NCBI RefSeq assembly: GCF_000688475.1
Contig: NZ_JIAN01000006.1
Coordinates: 310,001 to 374,000 of the forward strand
Source of the DNA: Cellulomonas sp. URHE0023
Lineage (GTDB): Bacteria; Actinomycetota; Actinomycetes; Actinomycetales; Cellulomonadaceae
Length of the DNA: 64,000 nucleotides
Reading direction: 5' to 3'
Of this stretch, positions 35,921-44,586 are shown piece by piece. A program made the translations under genes and the position numbers. Position 1 is the stretch's first letter, and each line of letters starts with the position of its first letter. The notes under the pieces are model-generated. The model made no database searches, was not told the DNA's origin, and saw only the letters and a list, made by a program, of their open reading frames with translations.

Positions 35921-35935
35921 CGTCCAGCGTCACCT

Positions 35936-35976
35936 CGGCCGCGGCCCGGTCCCCTCGTGGGACCGGGCCGCGGCCG
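35936..35976. terminator. strong hairpin after the E2 gene
   Basis: A perfect 18-bp GC-rich stem (35936-35953 with 35959-35976) around a five-base CTCGT loop, 16 bases after the stop. It marks the end of the lpdA-E2 operon. Confidence 0.75.
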
Positions 35977-36067
35977 TTCGCGCTCCGTCAGACCCGCGGT
36001 CCGTCGATGAACCGTGCTCGGCGTCCGCTGCGTCGACGCTCGTCGCGCCGCGGACGTAGCCCGAACG

Positions 36068-36073
36068 TAGGGT
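36068..36073 (+). promoter_or_regulatory. -10 box (TAGGGT), leaderless start of the TIGR01777 gene
   Basis: TAGGGT, seven bases before the ATG at 36081. It also overlaps the alternative GTG at 36072, which argues against that start. Confidence 0.5.
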
Positions 36074-36080
36074 GAGCGCC

Positions 36081-36971
36081 ATGCAGGTGGTCGTGGCGGG
36101 CTCGCACGGGTTCATCGGTGGCACGCTCGTCCCTCAGCTGCGGCGTGACGGCCACGACGTCAGGGTGCTCGTGCGCGGCGAGACGCGCAGCCCCGACGAG
36201 GTCAGCTGGGACCCTGACGCCGGAGAGCTGGCTCCGTCCGCGCTCGACTGGGCCGATGCGGTCATCAACCTCGCCGGCGTGAACCCCGGGACGCGCCCGC
36301 TGACGCAGGCCCGCAAGCGGCTCGTGGTCTCCTCCCGGGTCAACACCACGAAGCTTCTCTCGCGCACGCTCGCGTCCCTCGACGCGCGTCCGCGCGTACT
36401 GCTTCAGGCGTCCGGGATCGGGGCGTACGGATCCCGCGGCGACGATCTGCTCGACGAGGACGAGCCGATCGGCACCACGTTCTTCGCCACCGTCGTGCGA
36501 CAGTGGGAGGCAGCGACGGCGTCGGCCCAGGAGGCGGGCGTCCGGGTCGTCCACCTGCGTACGGGCGTCGTGCTCAGCTCGCACGGCGGGGCGCTCGGAC
36601 GGTTGCTTCCCCTGATCAGGCTGGGCGTCGGCGGTCGCTTCGGCAACGGTCGACAGTTCTGGCCGTGGATCACGCTCACCGACGAGGTCCGGGCGATCGA
36701 GCACCTGCTGACGTCACAGATGCACGGGCCGGTCAACCTGGTCACGGCGTCCGACCGCAACGCCGATGTCGTGAAGGCACTGGCTCAGGCGCTGCACCGC
36801 CCGGCTGTCGTACCCGTTCCCGCGTTCGCGCTTCGTACGGTCCTGGGCGACTTCTCCTCGGAGGTGCTCGGATCCAACCGAGCGTTCCCCCGGGCGCTGG
36901 CCGCCGACGGCTTCGTCCCGACGCACCCCGACCTCGGGACAGCTGCCCGCTGGGTCGCCGCAGGCGGCTGA
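36081..36971 (+). CDS. TIGR01777-family NAD(P)-binding epimerase-like protein
   Basis: 296 aa, extended short-chain dehydrogenase fold. It starts MQVVVAGSHGFIGGTL with the GxxGFIG dinucleotide motif at 7-13. AVINLAGVN near 57, VLLQASGIGAYGS near 105 and VVHLRTGVVLS near 155 match the SulA/YfcH-type TIGR01777 family. The substrate is unknown. It corresponds to Rv2216, between E2 (Rv2215) and lipB (Rv2217) in M. tuberculosis; here lipB is separated by four inserted genes. Its stop is five bases from the convergent pseudokinase gene. Confidence 0.87.
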   Translation: MQVVVAGSHGFIGGTLVPQLRRDGHDVRVLVRGETRSPDEVSWDPDAGELAPSALDWADAVINLAGVNPGTRPLTQARKRLVVSSRVNTTKLLSRTLASLDARPRVLLQASGIGAYGSRGDDLLDEDEPIGTTFFATVVRQWEAATASAQEAGVRVVHLRTGVVLSSHGGALGRLLPLIRLGVGGRFGNGRQFWPWITLTDEVRAIEHLLTSQMHGPVNLVTASDRNADVVKALAQALHRPAVVPVPAFALRTVLGDFSSEVLGSNRAFPRALAADGFVPTHPDLGTAARWVAAGG

Positions 36972-36975
36972 CAGG

Positions 36976-38205
36976 TCATCCTGCCGGCTCTGTGACGTCC
37001 CAGACGCGCCAGCCCGCGTCGGTCCATCGGAGCCCCAGCACCACCGTCCGGGGTGCTCCGACGAGCACCGCCGTCGTCATCACCGTCGTGACGGAGACGT
37101 CTGTCGTCGACCCGCGCGTGCCGTCGTCCTGGACCAGCCGCGCGTCTCGCACGTCCACGGCCAGCCCGTCGCTGCTAGCCGGGTCGACCGCCTCCAGGAG
37201 CGCGGAGTCGGCGAGGTGTGCCGGTCCGCCGACAACCTCGACATCCGCGAGCCGCGCCGCGCTCGCGTCACCGACAGCGGCGGCCCGGAGCCTGCTCAGC
37301 TCGACCGCGGCCGCGACCGGGTCGTCCGCGTCGGTCAGCGCGCTCGTCGCGGGCTCAGGAGCCGCGAGGAGCCGCCACCCCACCACCCCGGACACGAGTA
37401 GCGCGACGCACGCCAGCGCGACGAGGCCAGAAGGGAATCGACGCCTTGTGGAGCGCCGCGACGCCGCCGGTGGGGTGTGACGCGCACTCGAGAGGAGGGC
37501 CGACGAGGCGAGCGACCCCGCGTCAGGAAGCTGGACCGGCTCGGGATGCGCCGCCCGGAAGCACACGTCGGCGAGCACTGCTGCGTCCATCGCCGGCTGC
37601 CGGAGGGCGTCGACGAGCAGGTCGCGCAGCACGAGGCCACCAGCCAGGAGATGCACGTCGTCTCCTGGCAGCTGGGCGAGCACCGCGGTCACGAGGGCTT
37701 CCAGGTCCTCGCGCGGTGAGCTCGCACCGGCGACGGCGCCGCGCAGGTCGCACAGGACGGGCCGGCCGTCCGGGCGCACCAGGATCGTCGAGGGGTCGAC
37801 GACGCCGTGCGCGAGGAGCGCGTCGTGCAGCGTGCCGAGCGCGCTCGCGACCGGGATCGCCACGGTTGCGGCCTCACCGTCGGACAAGGGTGCCCGCGCG
37901 GCGCGGATCTGAGCCAACGAGAGTCCTTCGACGTGCTCCACCAGCAGCCCGATCCGACCGGGCGTGAGCTCGGTGGCGTCGAGGAGCCGGGTCAGGTGCT
38001 CGTGTCGCACACCGCGCAAGCGGGCGACCCGCGCGACGAGGGTGTCGTCGTGCACATCCGCGTCCATCACCTGCAGCTCGACCCGGTGGTCGGTCCCGTC
38101 GAGCGCGACGGCGAGCCAACGACCGGGACCGAGCAGCGACGTCGGACGGAATCCGAGCCGGGCCAGCGAGCTCTCGATCTCTGCGGGCACCACCGTCGCG
38201 TCCAT
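36976..38205 (-). CDS. membrane-anchored pseudokinase-like protein
   Basis: 409 aa. Residues about 20-200 resemble a Ser/Thr kinase but every catalytic motif is altered: the VAIK lysine is Gln45 (VELQV), HRDLKPxN reads HGVVDPST (133-140) so the catalytic Asp and Lys are lost, and DFG reads DLR (153-155). A basic stretch (RRSTRRR) precedes one membrane helix at about 259-280, leaving a C-terminal domain of about 125 residues predicted outside, of unknown fold. ATG 38205 is chosen as the last start before conserved-looking sequence. It probably binds or scaffolds instead of phosphorylating. No partner gene is evident. Confidence 0.7.
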   Translation of the reverse strand: MDATVVPAEIESSLARLGFRPTSLLGPGRWLAVALDGTDHRVELQVMDADVHDDTLVARVARLRGVRHEHLTRLLDATELTPGRIGLLVEHVEGLSLAQIRAARAPLSDGEAATVAIPVASALGTLHDALLAHGVVDPSTILVRPDGRPVLCDLRGAVAGASSPREDLEALVTAVLAQLPGDDVHLLAGGLVLRDLLVDALRQPAMDAAVLADVCFRAAHPEPVQLPDAGSLASSALLSSARHTPPAASRRSTRRRFPSGLVALACVALLVSGVVGWRLLAAPEPATSALTDADDPVAAAVELSRLRAAAVGDASAARLADVEVVGGPAHLADSALLEAVDPASSDGLAVDVRDARLVQDDGTRGSTTDVSVTTVMTTAVLVGAPRTVVLGLRWTDAGWRVWDVTEPAG

Positions 38206-38255
38206 CCCGCCATCAAAGCGGGGTGGCAACGGACGCGTCGGCAGTCGTCCACAGG

Positions 38256-39278
38256 TCAGGGCATGCGAACGACGCGCCCCTCGTCAGCAGACACCTTCGC
38301 CGCGTCGAGCACCCGCGCAGTCCGAGCCGCGTCGAACGGGTCGACGGGTGGTGGTCCACCGTCGACGACCCAGGCCGCGACGGCGCGGTAGACGTCGCTG
38401 TGCCCACGGCCGACCCGGGGCACCGGAGCGCGGTCTGAGCCGCGCACCAGCCAGCCCTCGTGCGTCGGCTCGCCGGGTCGACGCGTCTCCTCGTAGGCGT
38501 CGTCGAGGGCGGAGAACGGGGTCGGCTCACCCTCGAAGCTCGTCACGAGGTACGCACCGGCGTCGCCGAGGACCCGGGTCCGCGGTCCCGGCGCTCCGAC
38601 GACCGCGCCTGCCTCGAGGTGGCTGACGACTCCCGACGTATGGGTCAGGGAGAGGAACACGTCATCGACCGCGGGGGTCGTGCGCGCGTGCAGCTCGGCA
38701 TAGACCGTGGCGACGGGACCGAACAGCTGGGTCGCCGAGTCGACGAGGTGTGCACCGAGATCGAGAAGGAGGCCGCCGGCGAGCGGGTCGTTCTCCTTCC
38801 AACGGTCCTGCGGGACGGGGCGGAACCTCTCCCAGCGACGCTCGAACCGGTGCACGGTCCCGAGCGTTCCTGCCTCGAGCAGCGCCAGGAGCGTCGCCTG
38901 CTCGGTGTCCCAGCGGCGGTTGTGGAAGACGGTCAGCCGACCGTCGCCACGTGAGGCCAGCATCTCCGCGTCGTCGGCCGTGGTGGCCAAGGGCTTGTCG
39001 ACGATGACGTGCAGACCCGCGTCCAGCGCGGCAAGGGTGTGCGCGACGTGCTCGCCCGTCGGGCTGGCGATGACGACGAGGTCCAGGTCCGCGGCATGGG
39101 TCAAGAGACCTTCGATGTCCGGCTCCACGGCCGCACCGGGCCAGTCGTCCGCCACCTGCGCGGCACGGCTGCGTGTGACGGCGACGGTCACCTGCTGCCC
39201 TGCCTCACGCAGCAGCCTGGCGTGAATGCCCCGACCTGCACCGCCGTACCCGACCAGTCCTACCCGCAGAGCGCTCAT
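38256..39278 (-). CDS. Gfo/Idh/MocA family oxidoreductase
   Basis: 340 aa. The N-terminal Rossmann domain begins RVGLVGYGGAGRGIHARLL (GxGxxG) at about 5-23, and the sugar-dehydrogenase EKP-like motif appears as VDKPLATTADDA near 95. The C-terminal alpha-beta domain carries LGAHLVDSATQLFG near 180. It probably oxidises or reduces a sugar or inositol derivative with NAD(P); the substrate is unknown. ATG 39278 is supported by TAGAGT seven bases upstream, a box that overlaps the end of the MMPL gene. It lies downstream of that gene on the same strand. Confidence 0.87.
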   Translation of the reverse strand: MSALRVGLVGYGGAGRGIHARLLREAGQQVTVAVTRSRAAQVADDWPGAAVEPDIEGLLTHAADLDLVVIASPTGEHVAHTLAALDAGLHVIVDKPLATTADDAEMLASRGDGRLTVFHNRRWDTEQATLLALLEAGTLGTVHRFERRWERFRPVPQDRWKENDPLAGGLLLDLGAHLVDSATQLFGPVATVYAELHARTTPAVDDVFLSLTHTSGVVSHLEAGAVVGAPGPRTRVLGDAGAYLVTSFEGEPTPFSALDDAYEETRRPGEPTHEGWLVRGSDRAPVPRVGRGHSDVYRAVAAWVVDGGPPPVDPFDAARTARVLDAAKVSADEGRVVRMP

Positions 39279-39283
39279 GGTGC

Positions 39284-41545
39284 TCACTCTAGGTCGGCGA
39301 CCGACACCTCCCGAGGGGCGGACTGCGGGCGCGAGAGCGCACTGGGCCACCAGGTCCGCCGGTCCAGGTCGTGCACCAGAGCGGGGACGAGAAGGCTGCG
39401 CACGACGAGCGTGTCGAGAAGAACGCCGAAGGCGACGATGAACGCGATCTGGGCGAGGAAGAGCAGCGGGATGATGCCGAGGGCCGCGAACGTCGTCGCC
39501 AGGACCACGCCCGCCGACGTGATCACACCTCCGGTCACGGTCAGCGCTCGGATCACGCCGGCACGGGTCCCGACCGCGGCCGACTCCTCGCGCACACGTG
39601 TCATCAGGAAGATCGAGTAGTCGACCCCGAGCGCCACCAGGAACACGAACGCGTACAGCGGGACCACCGGGTCGGCGCCCGGGAAGTCGAGGATGTGGTT
39701 GAACACCAGGGCCGCGACGCCGAGGGCGGCAGCGAACGACAGGACGTTGGCGGCGAGGAGGAGCGCGGCCGCGACGACCGACCGCAGCAGCATCATGAGG
39801 ATCAGGCCGATGACCAGCAGGACGACGGGGACGATCGTCCGGAGGTCCTGCTCGCTGGCAACCTGCGTGTCCAGGGTCTCTGCCGCTGCGCCGCCGACCA
39901 CTGCGGTCGGGCTCTCGGCATGCACGACCGTGCGGAGGTCCTCGACCACGGCAACGGCCGCCTGCGAGTCCGACGACGCCTCGGTGACCACGTCGAGACG
40001 GACGCGACCGTCCACGACGATCGCGGGGGCGTCAGGATCCGGGGCCCCGCCCGGAGCACCCGTGTAGGGCGCCACCGACGACACTCCGTCGACACCCTCG
40101 GCCGCCTCGGTGACCGCCGCGGCGTCGGCCTCGTCGACGATCACGATGACCGGCTGCACCGCTCCGGCCGGGAAGTGCTCGACGAGCACCTCCTCACCGG
40201 CAACGGCATCGACGTCCGTGAGGAACAGGTCGACCTGGTTGGTGCCGGATGCCTTGAACGTCGGAAGGAACGCCGCTCCGAGGCACAGTGCGAGCGCGGT
40301 GACGATCCACACCAGTCGTGCCCTGCGCCCGACGAACCGCGCGAGCTGCGCCCACAGGCCGTGACCGGCGGCCGGGTCGAGGGCGGCGTCGTGCTCGGTC
40401 GTCGGCGTGTGCGGGCGGGGCGCACGAGGCCAGAACAGGAAGCGCGACCGACGGCCACCGATGAGCAGGATGGCCGGGAGCAGCGTCAGGGCGCCCAGCA
40501 GCGCCGACGCGATACCGATCGCCGCGACCGGCCCCAGCGACCGGACCGAGCCGAGGTCCGACAGGAGCAGGCACAGCACGCCGGCGATCACGGTGCCGGC
40601 GCTGGCGGTGATCGGCTCGACGCACGCCCGCAGGGCTCGCCGCATCGCGGTCGCGGGGTGCTCGACCCGGCCGAGCTCCTCGCGGTACCGCGCCACGAGC
40701 AGCAGCGCGTAGTCCACGGACGCGCCGACGACGAGGATCGACAGGATGCCCTGCGACTGCCCGTTCAGCACGAGCGTCCCGTTCTTGGCCAGGTGGTAGA
40801 TGACAAGACCAGCCAGGCAGAGCGCGAAGACCGCCGTGAAGATGACGACGAAGGGCAGGAAGGGCGAGCGGTAGACGAGAACCAGGATGAGCAGCACGGC
40901 ACCGAGCGCGACGAGGAGCAGGACCCCGTCGATGCCACCGAACGCGGTGACCAGGTCAGCGACGAACCCCGCCGGACCGGTCACCCAGGCGTGGAGGCCG
41001 AGCTCGCCCGCGGACGTCGCCGTGGCGCCGAGGGATTCCTCCAACGACGCCCGCAGCGCGAGCACGAAGGAGTCGGTGACACCCGCCTCGTCGGCCAGGA
41101 GCTCTTCGGCCTTCTCGGCATCGAGTGAGAAGGCGACCAGCAGCGCTTCACCGTCCTCGGACGGGACGACCGCGGGCTCGCCGACCAGGTAGTCCGACCA
41201 GGTGCCCTCGTTGCCGGCCGGCAGAGCCTCGTCGGGAACACCTGCCGCCCAGCTCTGCACGGCTTCCAGCTGCTCGGGCGAGACATCGCTGCCGTCCGCG
41301 GGTTCGAGGACCACCAGCGCAGGTAGGGTCGGCGTGTCGACGAAGGCCTTGCTCTCCTCCGCGGTCCGGGTGGACTCGGCCGACGAGGGCAGAAATGCGG
41401 CCGCGTCGTTCGTCTGGACCTGCGAGAGCTTGCCCTGGGCCATGCCCCCGAGCGACCCGATGGCGAGCCAGGCAACCAGCGCGACACCGACCAGCAGGGC
41501 ACGGACGACGGTGGATCGGCGATTACTCAGCATGCTGAGTATCAT
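39284..41545 (-). CDS. MMPL/RND-family membrane transporter
   Basis: 753 aa with the two-fold RND layout: helix 1 at about 14-33, a large outside loop of about 160 residues, five helices (about 195-365), the second helix 1 near 405, another outside loop, and five more helices near 565-720. GASVDYALLLVARYREEL and GVDYSIFLMTRVREE are the repeated MMPL motifs in the membrane, with Asp residues that could carry protons. It may export lipids or drugs. ATG 41545 has GGAGG upstream; ATG 41533 is an alternative. Its first codons overlap an 18-bp palindrome, and a MarR gene is divergent, so repression by MarR is likely. Confidence 0.88.
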   Translation of the reverse strand: MILSMLSNRRSTVVRALLVGVALVAWLAIGSLGGMAQGKLSQVQTNDAAAFLPSSAESTRTAEESKAFVDTPTLPALVVLEPADGSDVSPEQLEAVQSWAAGVPDEALPAGNEGTWSDYLVGEPAVVPSEDGEALLVAFSLDAEKAEELLADEAGVTDSFVLALRASLEESLGATATSAGELGLHAWVTGPAGFVADLVTAFGGIDGVLLLVALGAVLLILVLVYRSPFLPFVVIFTAVFALCLAGLVIYHLAKNGTLVLNGQSQGILSILVVGASVDYALLLVARYREELGRVEHPATAMRRALRACVEPITASAGTVIAGVLCLLLSDLGSVRSLGPVAAIGIASALLGALTLLPAILLIGGRRSRFLFWPRAPRPHTPTTEHDAALDPAAGHGLWAQLARFVGRRARLVWIVTALALCLGAAFLPTFKASGTNQVDLFLTDVDAVAGEEVLVEHFPAGAVQPVIVIVDEADAAAVTEAAEGVDGVSSVAPYTGAPGGAPDPDAPAIVVDGRVRLDVVTEASSDSQAAVAVVEDLRTVVHAESPTAVVGGAAAETLDTQVASEQDLRTIVPVVLLVIGLILMMLLRSVVAAALLLAANVLSFAAALGVAALVFNHILDFPGADPVVPLYAFVFLVALGVDYSIFLMTRVREESAAVGTRAGVIRALTVTGGVITSAGVVLATTFAALGIIPLLFLAQIAFIVAFGVLLDTLVVRSLLVPALVHDLDRRTWWPSALSRPQSAPREVSVADLE
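39286..39291 (-). promoter_or_regulatory. -10 box (TAGAGT), leaderless start of the Gfo/Idh gene
   Basis: Minus-strand TAGAGT, seven bases before the ATG at 39278, inside the last codons of the MMPL gene. Confidence 0.45.
41524..41541. promoter_or_regulatory. MarR-type operator, 18-bp perfect palindrome
   Basis: TACTCAGCATGCTGAGTA is its own reverse complement. It lies over codons 2-8 of the MMPL gene, or across its start if ATG 41533 is used, and 42 bases before the divergent MarR start. Size and symmetry suit a MarR dimer. Confidence 0.7.
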
Positions 41546-41583
41546 GGGGTCGATTCCTCCGAACGGCAAATGGAGGCACACGG

Positions 41584-42045
41584 ATGGAGCAGGAGCCGGA
41601 CCCTGCCTCGCTCGACCCCGCGCAGTGGCCGTCCGGACGGCTGCTCTCAGCAGCGGCTCGCCGGGTGGAGCGTGACTTCAACGCGCACCTGGCCGCCTGG
41701 GACCTGAACCACGCGAGCCTGCCCGTTCTCGTGCACCTGTCCGGCGGCCCGCTGTCGCAGCGCGAGCTCGCCGCGGCGTGCGGCGTGACCGAGCAGACCA
41801 CCAGCCGGGTCGTCGCCCGCATGGAGCGCTCGGGCTACGTCACGCGGACCCCGCACGAGCAGGACCGCCGCCGCCTCGTCCTGACGATCACGGACGCGGG
41901 GCGCGCCGCTCTCGCCGTCGCGTCCGAGCGGGAACCCGCCGAGGCGCTCGTCACCCGCGGCATGTCGGAGAGGGACGTCTCCGAGCTTCGTCGGCTCCTG
42001 GCACTGGTCGCGCGACCGGGACCGGATGTCGCAGGACCGGGTTAG
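41584..42045 (+). CDS. MarR-family transcriptional regulator
   Basis: 153 aa, winged-helix regulator. The recognition region LSQRELAAACGVTEQTTSRVVARMERSGYV is at about 57-86 and the wing RTPHEQDRRRLVLTITDAGR follows. Such proteins bind palindromes as dimers and are released by small aromatic or lipophilic ligands. The gene is divergent from the MMPL transporter with only 38 bases between starts and a perfect palindrome next to it, so autoregulation and transporter control are inferred. It ends nine bases before lipB. Confidence 0.9.
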   Translation: MEQEPDPASLDPAQWPSGRLLSAAARRVERDFNAHLAAWDLNHASLPVLVHLSGGPLSQRELAAACGVTEQTTSRVVARMERSGYVTRTPHEQDRRRLVLTITDAGRAALAVASEREPAEALVTRGMSERDVSELRRLLALVARPGPDVAGPG

Positions 42046-42048
42046 CCT
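42043..42048 (+). promoter_or_regulatory. -10 box (TAGCCT), leaderless start of lipB
   Basis: TAGCCT starts with the MarR stop codon and is six bases before the ATG at 42055. Confidence 0.5.
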
Positions 42049-42054
42049 GACCGC

Positions 42055-42711
42055 ATGCGGTTCGACGAGCTCGACCTCGGCACGCGCCTGCTCCCCTACG
42101 AGCCGACGTGGCAGCTGCAGCGCGACGTCCACGCGGCCGTCGCGGACGGATCGCGCGAGGACGTCGTCCTGCTGTGCGAGCACGAGGACGTCTACACGGC
42201 GGGCAAGCGCACCGCCAAGGCGGACCGACCGGTCGACGGGACCCCGGTAGTGGACGTCGACCGAGGGGGCCGCATCACGTGGCACGGCCCGGGACAGCTG
42301 GTCGGGTACCCGATCGTCCGGCTGGCCGCTCCCATCGACGTGGTCCGCTACGTCCGCGCCCTGGAAGAGGCGCTCATCCGCACGTGCGCCGACCTCGGCC
42401 TGACGACGATCCGCGTCGACGGGCGCAGCGGCGTCTGGTTCGCCGCGACGGCGACCCAGCGGGAGCGCAAGGTCGCCGCCATCGGCGTCCGCGTCTCCCG
42501 CAGCGTGACCATGCACGGCTTCGCGCTGAACTGCGAGCCGAACCTGTCGGTCTACGACCGGATCGTGCCGTGCGGCATCCCGGACGCCGACGTGACGTCC
42601 CTGTCCGCGGAGGCCCGACGGCGCGTCACCATCGCAGAGGTGACGCCGATCGTCCGCGGGCACCTGGCGCAGACGCTGGAACCTCTCCTGGACGCCGTGC
42701 CGGCGCTGTGA
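42055..42711 (+). CDS. lipB: octanoyl-[acyl-carrier-protein] transferase
   Basis: 218 aa. It moves octanoate from acyl carrier protein to lipoyl domains, the first step of lipoate assembly. Family motifs are [17 protein letters not shown] near 76-92, a catalytic lysine in [13 protein letters not shown] near 140, and the thioester cysteine in [13 protein letters not shown] near 177. ATG 42055 is supported by a TAGCCT box. LipA follows after 52 bases and the E2 with two lipoyl domains is 6 kb upstream, so substrate and modifying enzymes are clustered. Confidence 0.95.
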   Translation: MRFDELDLGTRLLPYEPTWQLQRDVHAAVADGSREDVVLLCEHEDVYTAGKRTAKADRPVDGTPVVDVDRGGRITWHGPGQLVGYPIVRLAAPIDVVRYVRALEEALIRTCADLGLTTIRVDGRSGVWFAATATQRERKVAAIGVRVSRSVTMHGFALNCEPNLSVYDRIVPCGIPDADVTSLSAEARRRVTIAEVTPIVRGHLAQTLEPLLDAVPAL

Positions 42712-42750
42712 CGTCGCACTCCCCCGGCCGCCGACGCGCCGGCCGCGGGT

Positions 42751-42756
42751 TAGTCT
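42751..42756 (+). promoter_or_regulatory. -10 box (TAGTCT), leaderless start of lipA
   Basis: TAGTCT, seven bases before the GTG at 42764. Confidence 0.5.
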
Positions 42757-42763
42757 GACCGGC

Positions 42764-43765
42764 GTGACGATCGCAGCCGATGGCCGACGCATGCTCCGCA
42801 TCGAGGCGCGCAACTCCGCGACCCCCATCGAGCGCAAGCCGGAGTGGATCCGGACACGCGCCACGATGGGGCCCGAGTACACCGAGCTCAAGGGCCTCGT
42901 GAAGCGCGAAGGCCTGAACACGGTCTGCGAGGAGGCGGGCTGCCCCAACATCTTCGAGTGCTGGGAGGACCGGGAGGCAACGTTCCTCATCGGCGGCGAC
43001 CAGTGCACCCGGCGGTGCGACTTCTGCCAGATCGACACGGGCAAGCCGGCTGCCTTCGACGCCGACGAGCCGCGCCGCGTCGCCGCATCCGTGCAGGCGA
43101 TGGGCCTGAAGTACTCGACCGTGACCGGTGTCGCCCGCGACGACCTGCCCGACGGCGCTGCCTGGCTCTACGCCGAGACGGTCCGGCAGATCCACGCCGT
43201 GAACCCGGGGACGGGCGTCGAGCTGCTGATCCCCGACTTCAACGCGACGCCCGAGCTGCTCGACGAGGTGTTCTCCTCGCAGCCCGAGGTCCTTGCGCAC
43301 AACCTCGAGACCGTCCCACGCATCTTCAAGACGATCAGGCCCGGGTTCCGCTACGACCGGTCCCTCTCGGTCATCACGCGGGCGCACGAGGCCGGTCTGG
43401 TCACCAAGTCGAACCTGATCCTCGGCATGGGTGAGACCACCGACGAGGTCGTCGAAGCACTCGCCCAGCTCCGCGAGGCCGGTTGCGACCTGATCACGAT
43501 CACCCAGTACCTGCGCCCCTCCGTGCGGCACCACCCGGTCGACCGCTGGGTGCGTCCCGAAGAGTTCGTGGAGCTGTCCGCGAAGGCCGAGGAGCTCGGG
43601 TTCCTCGGCGTCATGTCTGGCCCCCTGGTCCGCTCGTCCTACCGCGCCGGACGGTTGTGGGGCCAGGCGATGCGTCGCTACGGCCGACCGATCCCCGAGG
43701 CCCTCGCCCACCTCAGCGAGCCGACGACGTCCCGCCAGGAAGCCGCGAGCCTGCTCGCACGCTGA
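42764..43765 (+). CDS. lipA: lipoyl synthase
   Basis: 333 aa radical-SAM enzyme that inserts two sulfur atoms into octanoyl groups on E2. The auxiliary cluster ligands are Cys55, Cys60 and Cys66 ([12 protein letters not shown]); the radical-SAM cluster is Cys81, Cys85 and Cys88 (CTRRCDFC). The C-terminal RSSYRAG supplies the unusual serine ligand of the auxiliary cluster. All are present, so it should be active. GTG 42764 has a TAGTCT box seven bases upstream, separate from the lipB promoter. Confidence 0.97.
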   Translation: MTIAADGRRMLRIEARNSATPIERKPEWIRTRATMGPEYTELKGLVKREGLNTVCEEAGCPNIFECWEDREATFLIGGDQCTRRCDFCQIDTGKPAAFDADEPRRVAASVQAMGLKYSTVTGVARDDLPDGAAWLYAETVRQIHAVNPGTGVELLIPDFNATPELLDEVFSSQPEVLAHNLETVPRIFKTIRPGFRYDRSLSVITRAHEAGLVTKSNLILGMGETTDEVVEALAQLREAGCDLITITQYLRPSVRHHPVDRWVRPEEFVELSAKAEELGFLGVMSGPLVRSSYRAGRLWGQAMRRYGRPIPEALAHLSEPTTSRQEAASLLAR

Positions 43766-43790
43766 CGTCAGGACCATGGTTTCGCGTCGG

Positions 43791-43796
43791 TAGACT
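43791..43796 (+). promoter_or_regulatory. -10 box (TAGACT) of the DUF4191 gene
   Basis: TAGACT, eight bases before the ATG at 43805. Confidence 0.45.
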
Positions 43797-43804
43797 TTCG
43801 ACCC

Positions 43805-44512
43805 ATGGCCCGCGACAACTCCACCGCAGCAGCGCCCGTCAAGAAGCAGCGCTGGTACCACCAGCTGTGGCAGGTCTTCCAGATGACCCGGAAGTCGGAT
43901 CCGGCGATCACCTGGATCCTCCTGGGCATCATCGTCGTGATCATCGCTCTCGGGGTGGGCGCTGGCCTGCTGTTCGGGTCGGTCGTCTTCTGGGTGCTGC
44001 TGAGCATCCCCTTCGCCGCGCTCGTTGCGATGTTCGTCCTGTCGCGTCGCGTCGAGAAGGCCGCGTTCGCGCAGATCGAGGGCCAGACGGGCGCCACGCT
44101 GTCCGCCCTGCGCAGCATCCGGCGCGGATGGACGTTCCCTGAGGAGCCCGCGGCATTCGACCCGAAGACCCGTGACCTCGTGTTCCGTGGTGTCGGACGC
44201 CCCGGCGTCGTCCTCGTCGGCGAGGGGCCCGCACCCCGAATCAACAAGCTGCTCGAGGCCGAGCGCAAGCGCACCGCGCGCATCGTCGGCGGAGCGCCCA
44301 TCATCCTGCTGCAGATGGGTGACGGCGAGGGCCAGATCCCCCTGCGCAAGATCCCGCGGTCCGTCCAGAAGCTGCGCAACAAGCTGACCAAGGCGGAGGT
44401 CGCCGAGGTCAACAAGCGGCTCACCGCCCTCGGCGGCGTGAAGCTCCCGATGCCGAAGGGCGTCGACCCGAATCGCGCACGCCCGGACCGTAAGGGCACA
44501 CGCGGCCGCTGA
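43805..44512 (+). CDS. DUF4191 membrane protein
   Basis: 235 aa. A short basic N-terminus (KKQRWYHQLWQVFQMTRK) is followed by two membrane helices (about 38-57 and 60-80) and a cytoplasmic domain with RSIRRGWTFPEEPAAFDPKT near 103-122 and a Lys-rich C-terminus. This matches DUF4191, found next to lipA across actinobacteria (Rv2219). Its function is unknown; conserved linkage with lipoate genes is the only hint. A hairpin follows the stop. Confidence 0.87.
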   Translation: MARDNSTAAAPVKKQRWYHQLWQVFQMTRKSDPAITWILLGIIVVIIALGVGAGLLFGSVVFWVLLSIPFAALVAMFVLSRRVEKAAFAQIEGQTGATLSALRSIRRGWTFPEEPAAFDPKTRDLVFRGVGRPGVVLVGEGPAPRINKLLEAERKRTARIVGGAPIILLQMGDGEGQIPLRKIPRSVQKLRNKLTKAEVAEVNKRLTALGGVKLPMPKGVDPNRARPDRKGTRGR

Positions 44513-44523
44513 CCGGCCGCGAC

Positions 44524-44557
44524 GGCGTGGTTCACGACGCGTTCCGGGAACCACGCC
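44524..44557. terminator. hairpin between the DUF4191 and RDD genes
   Basis: A perfect 10-bp stem, GGCGTGGTTC with GAACCACGCC, around a 14-base loop, between convergent genes. Confidence 0.6.
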
Positions 44558-44586
44558 ACGCAGGACCATCTGTAAGCCCTGCAGGC

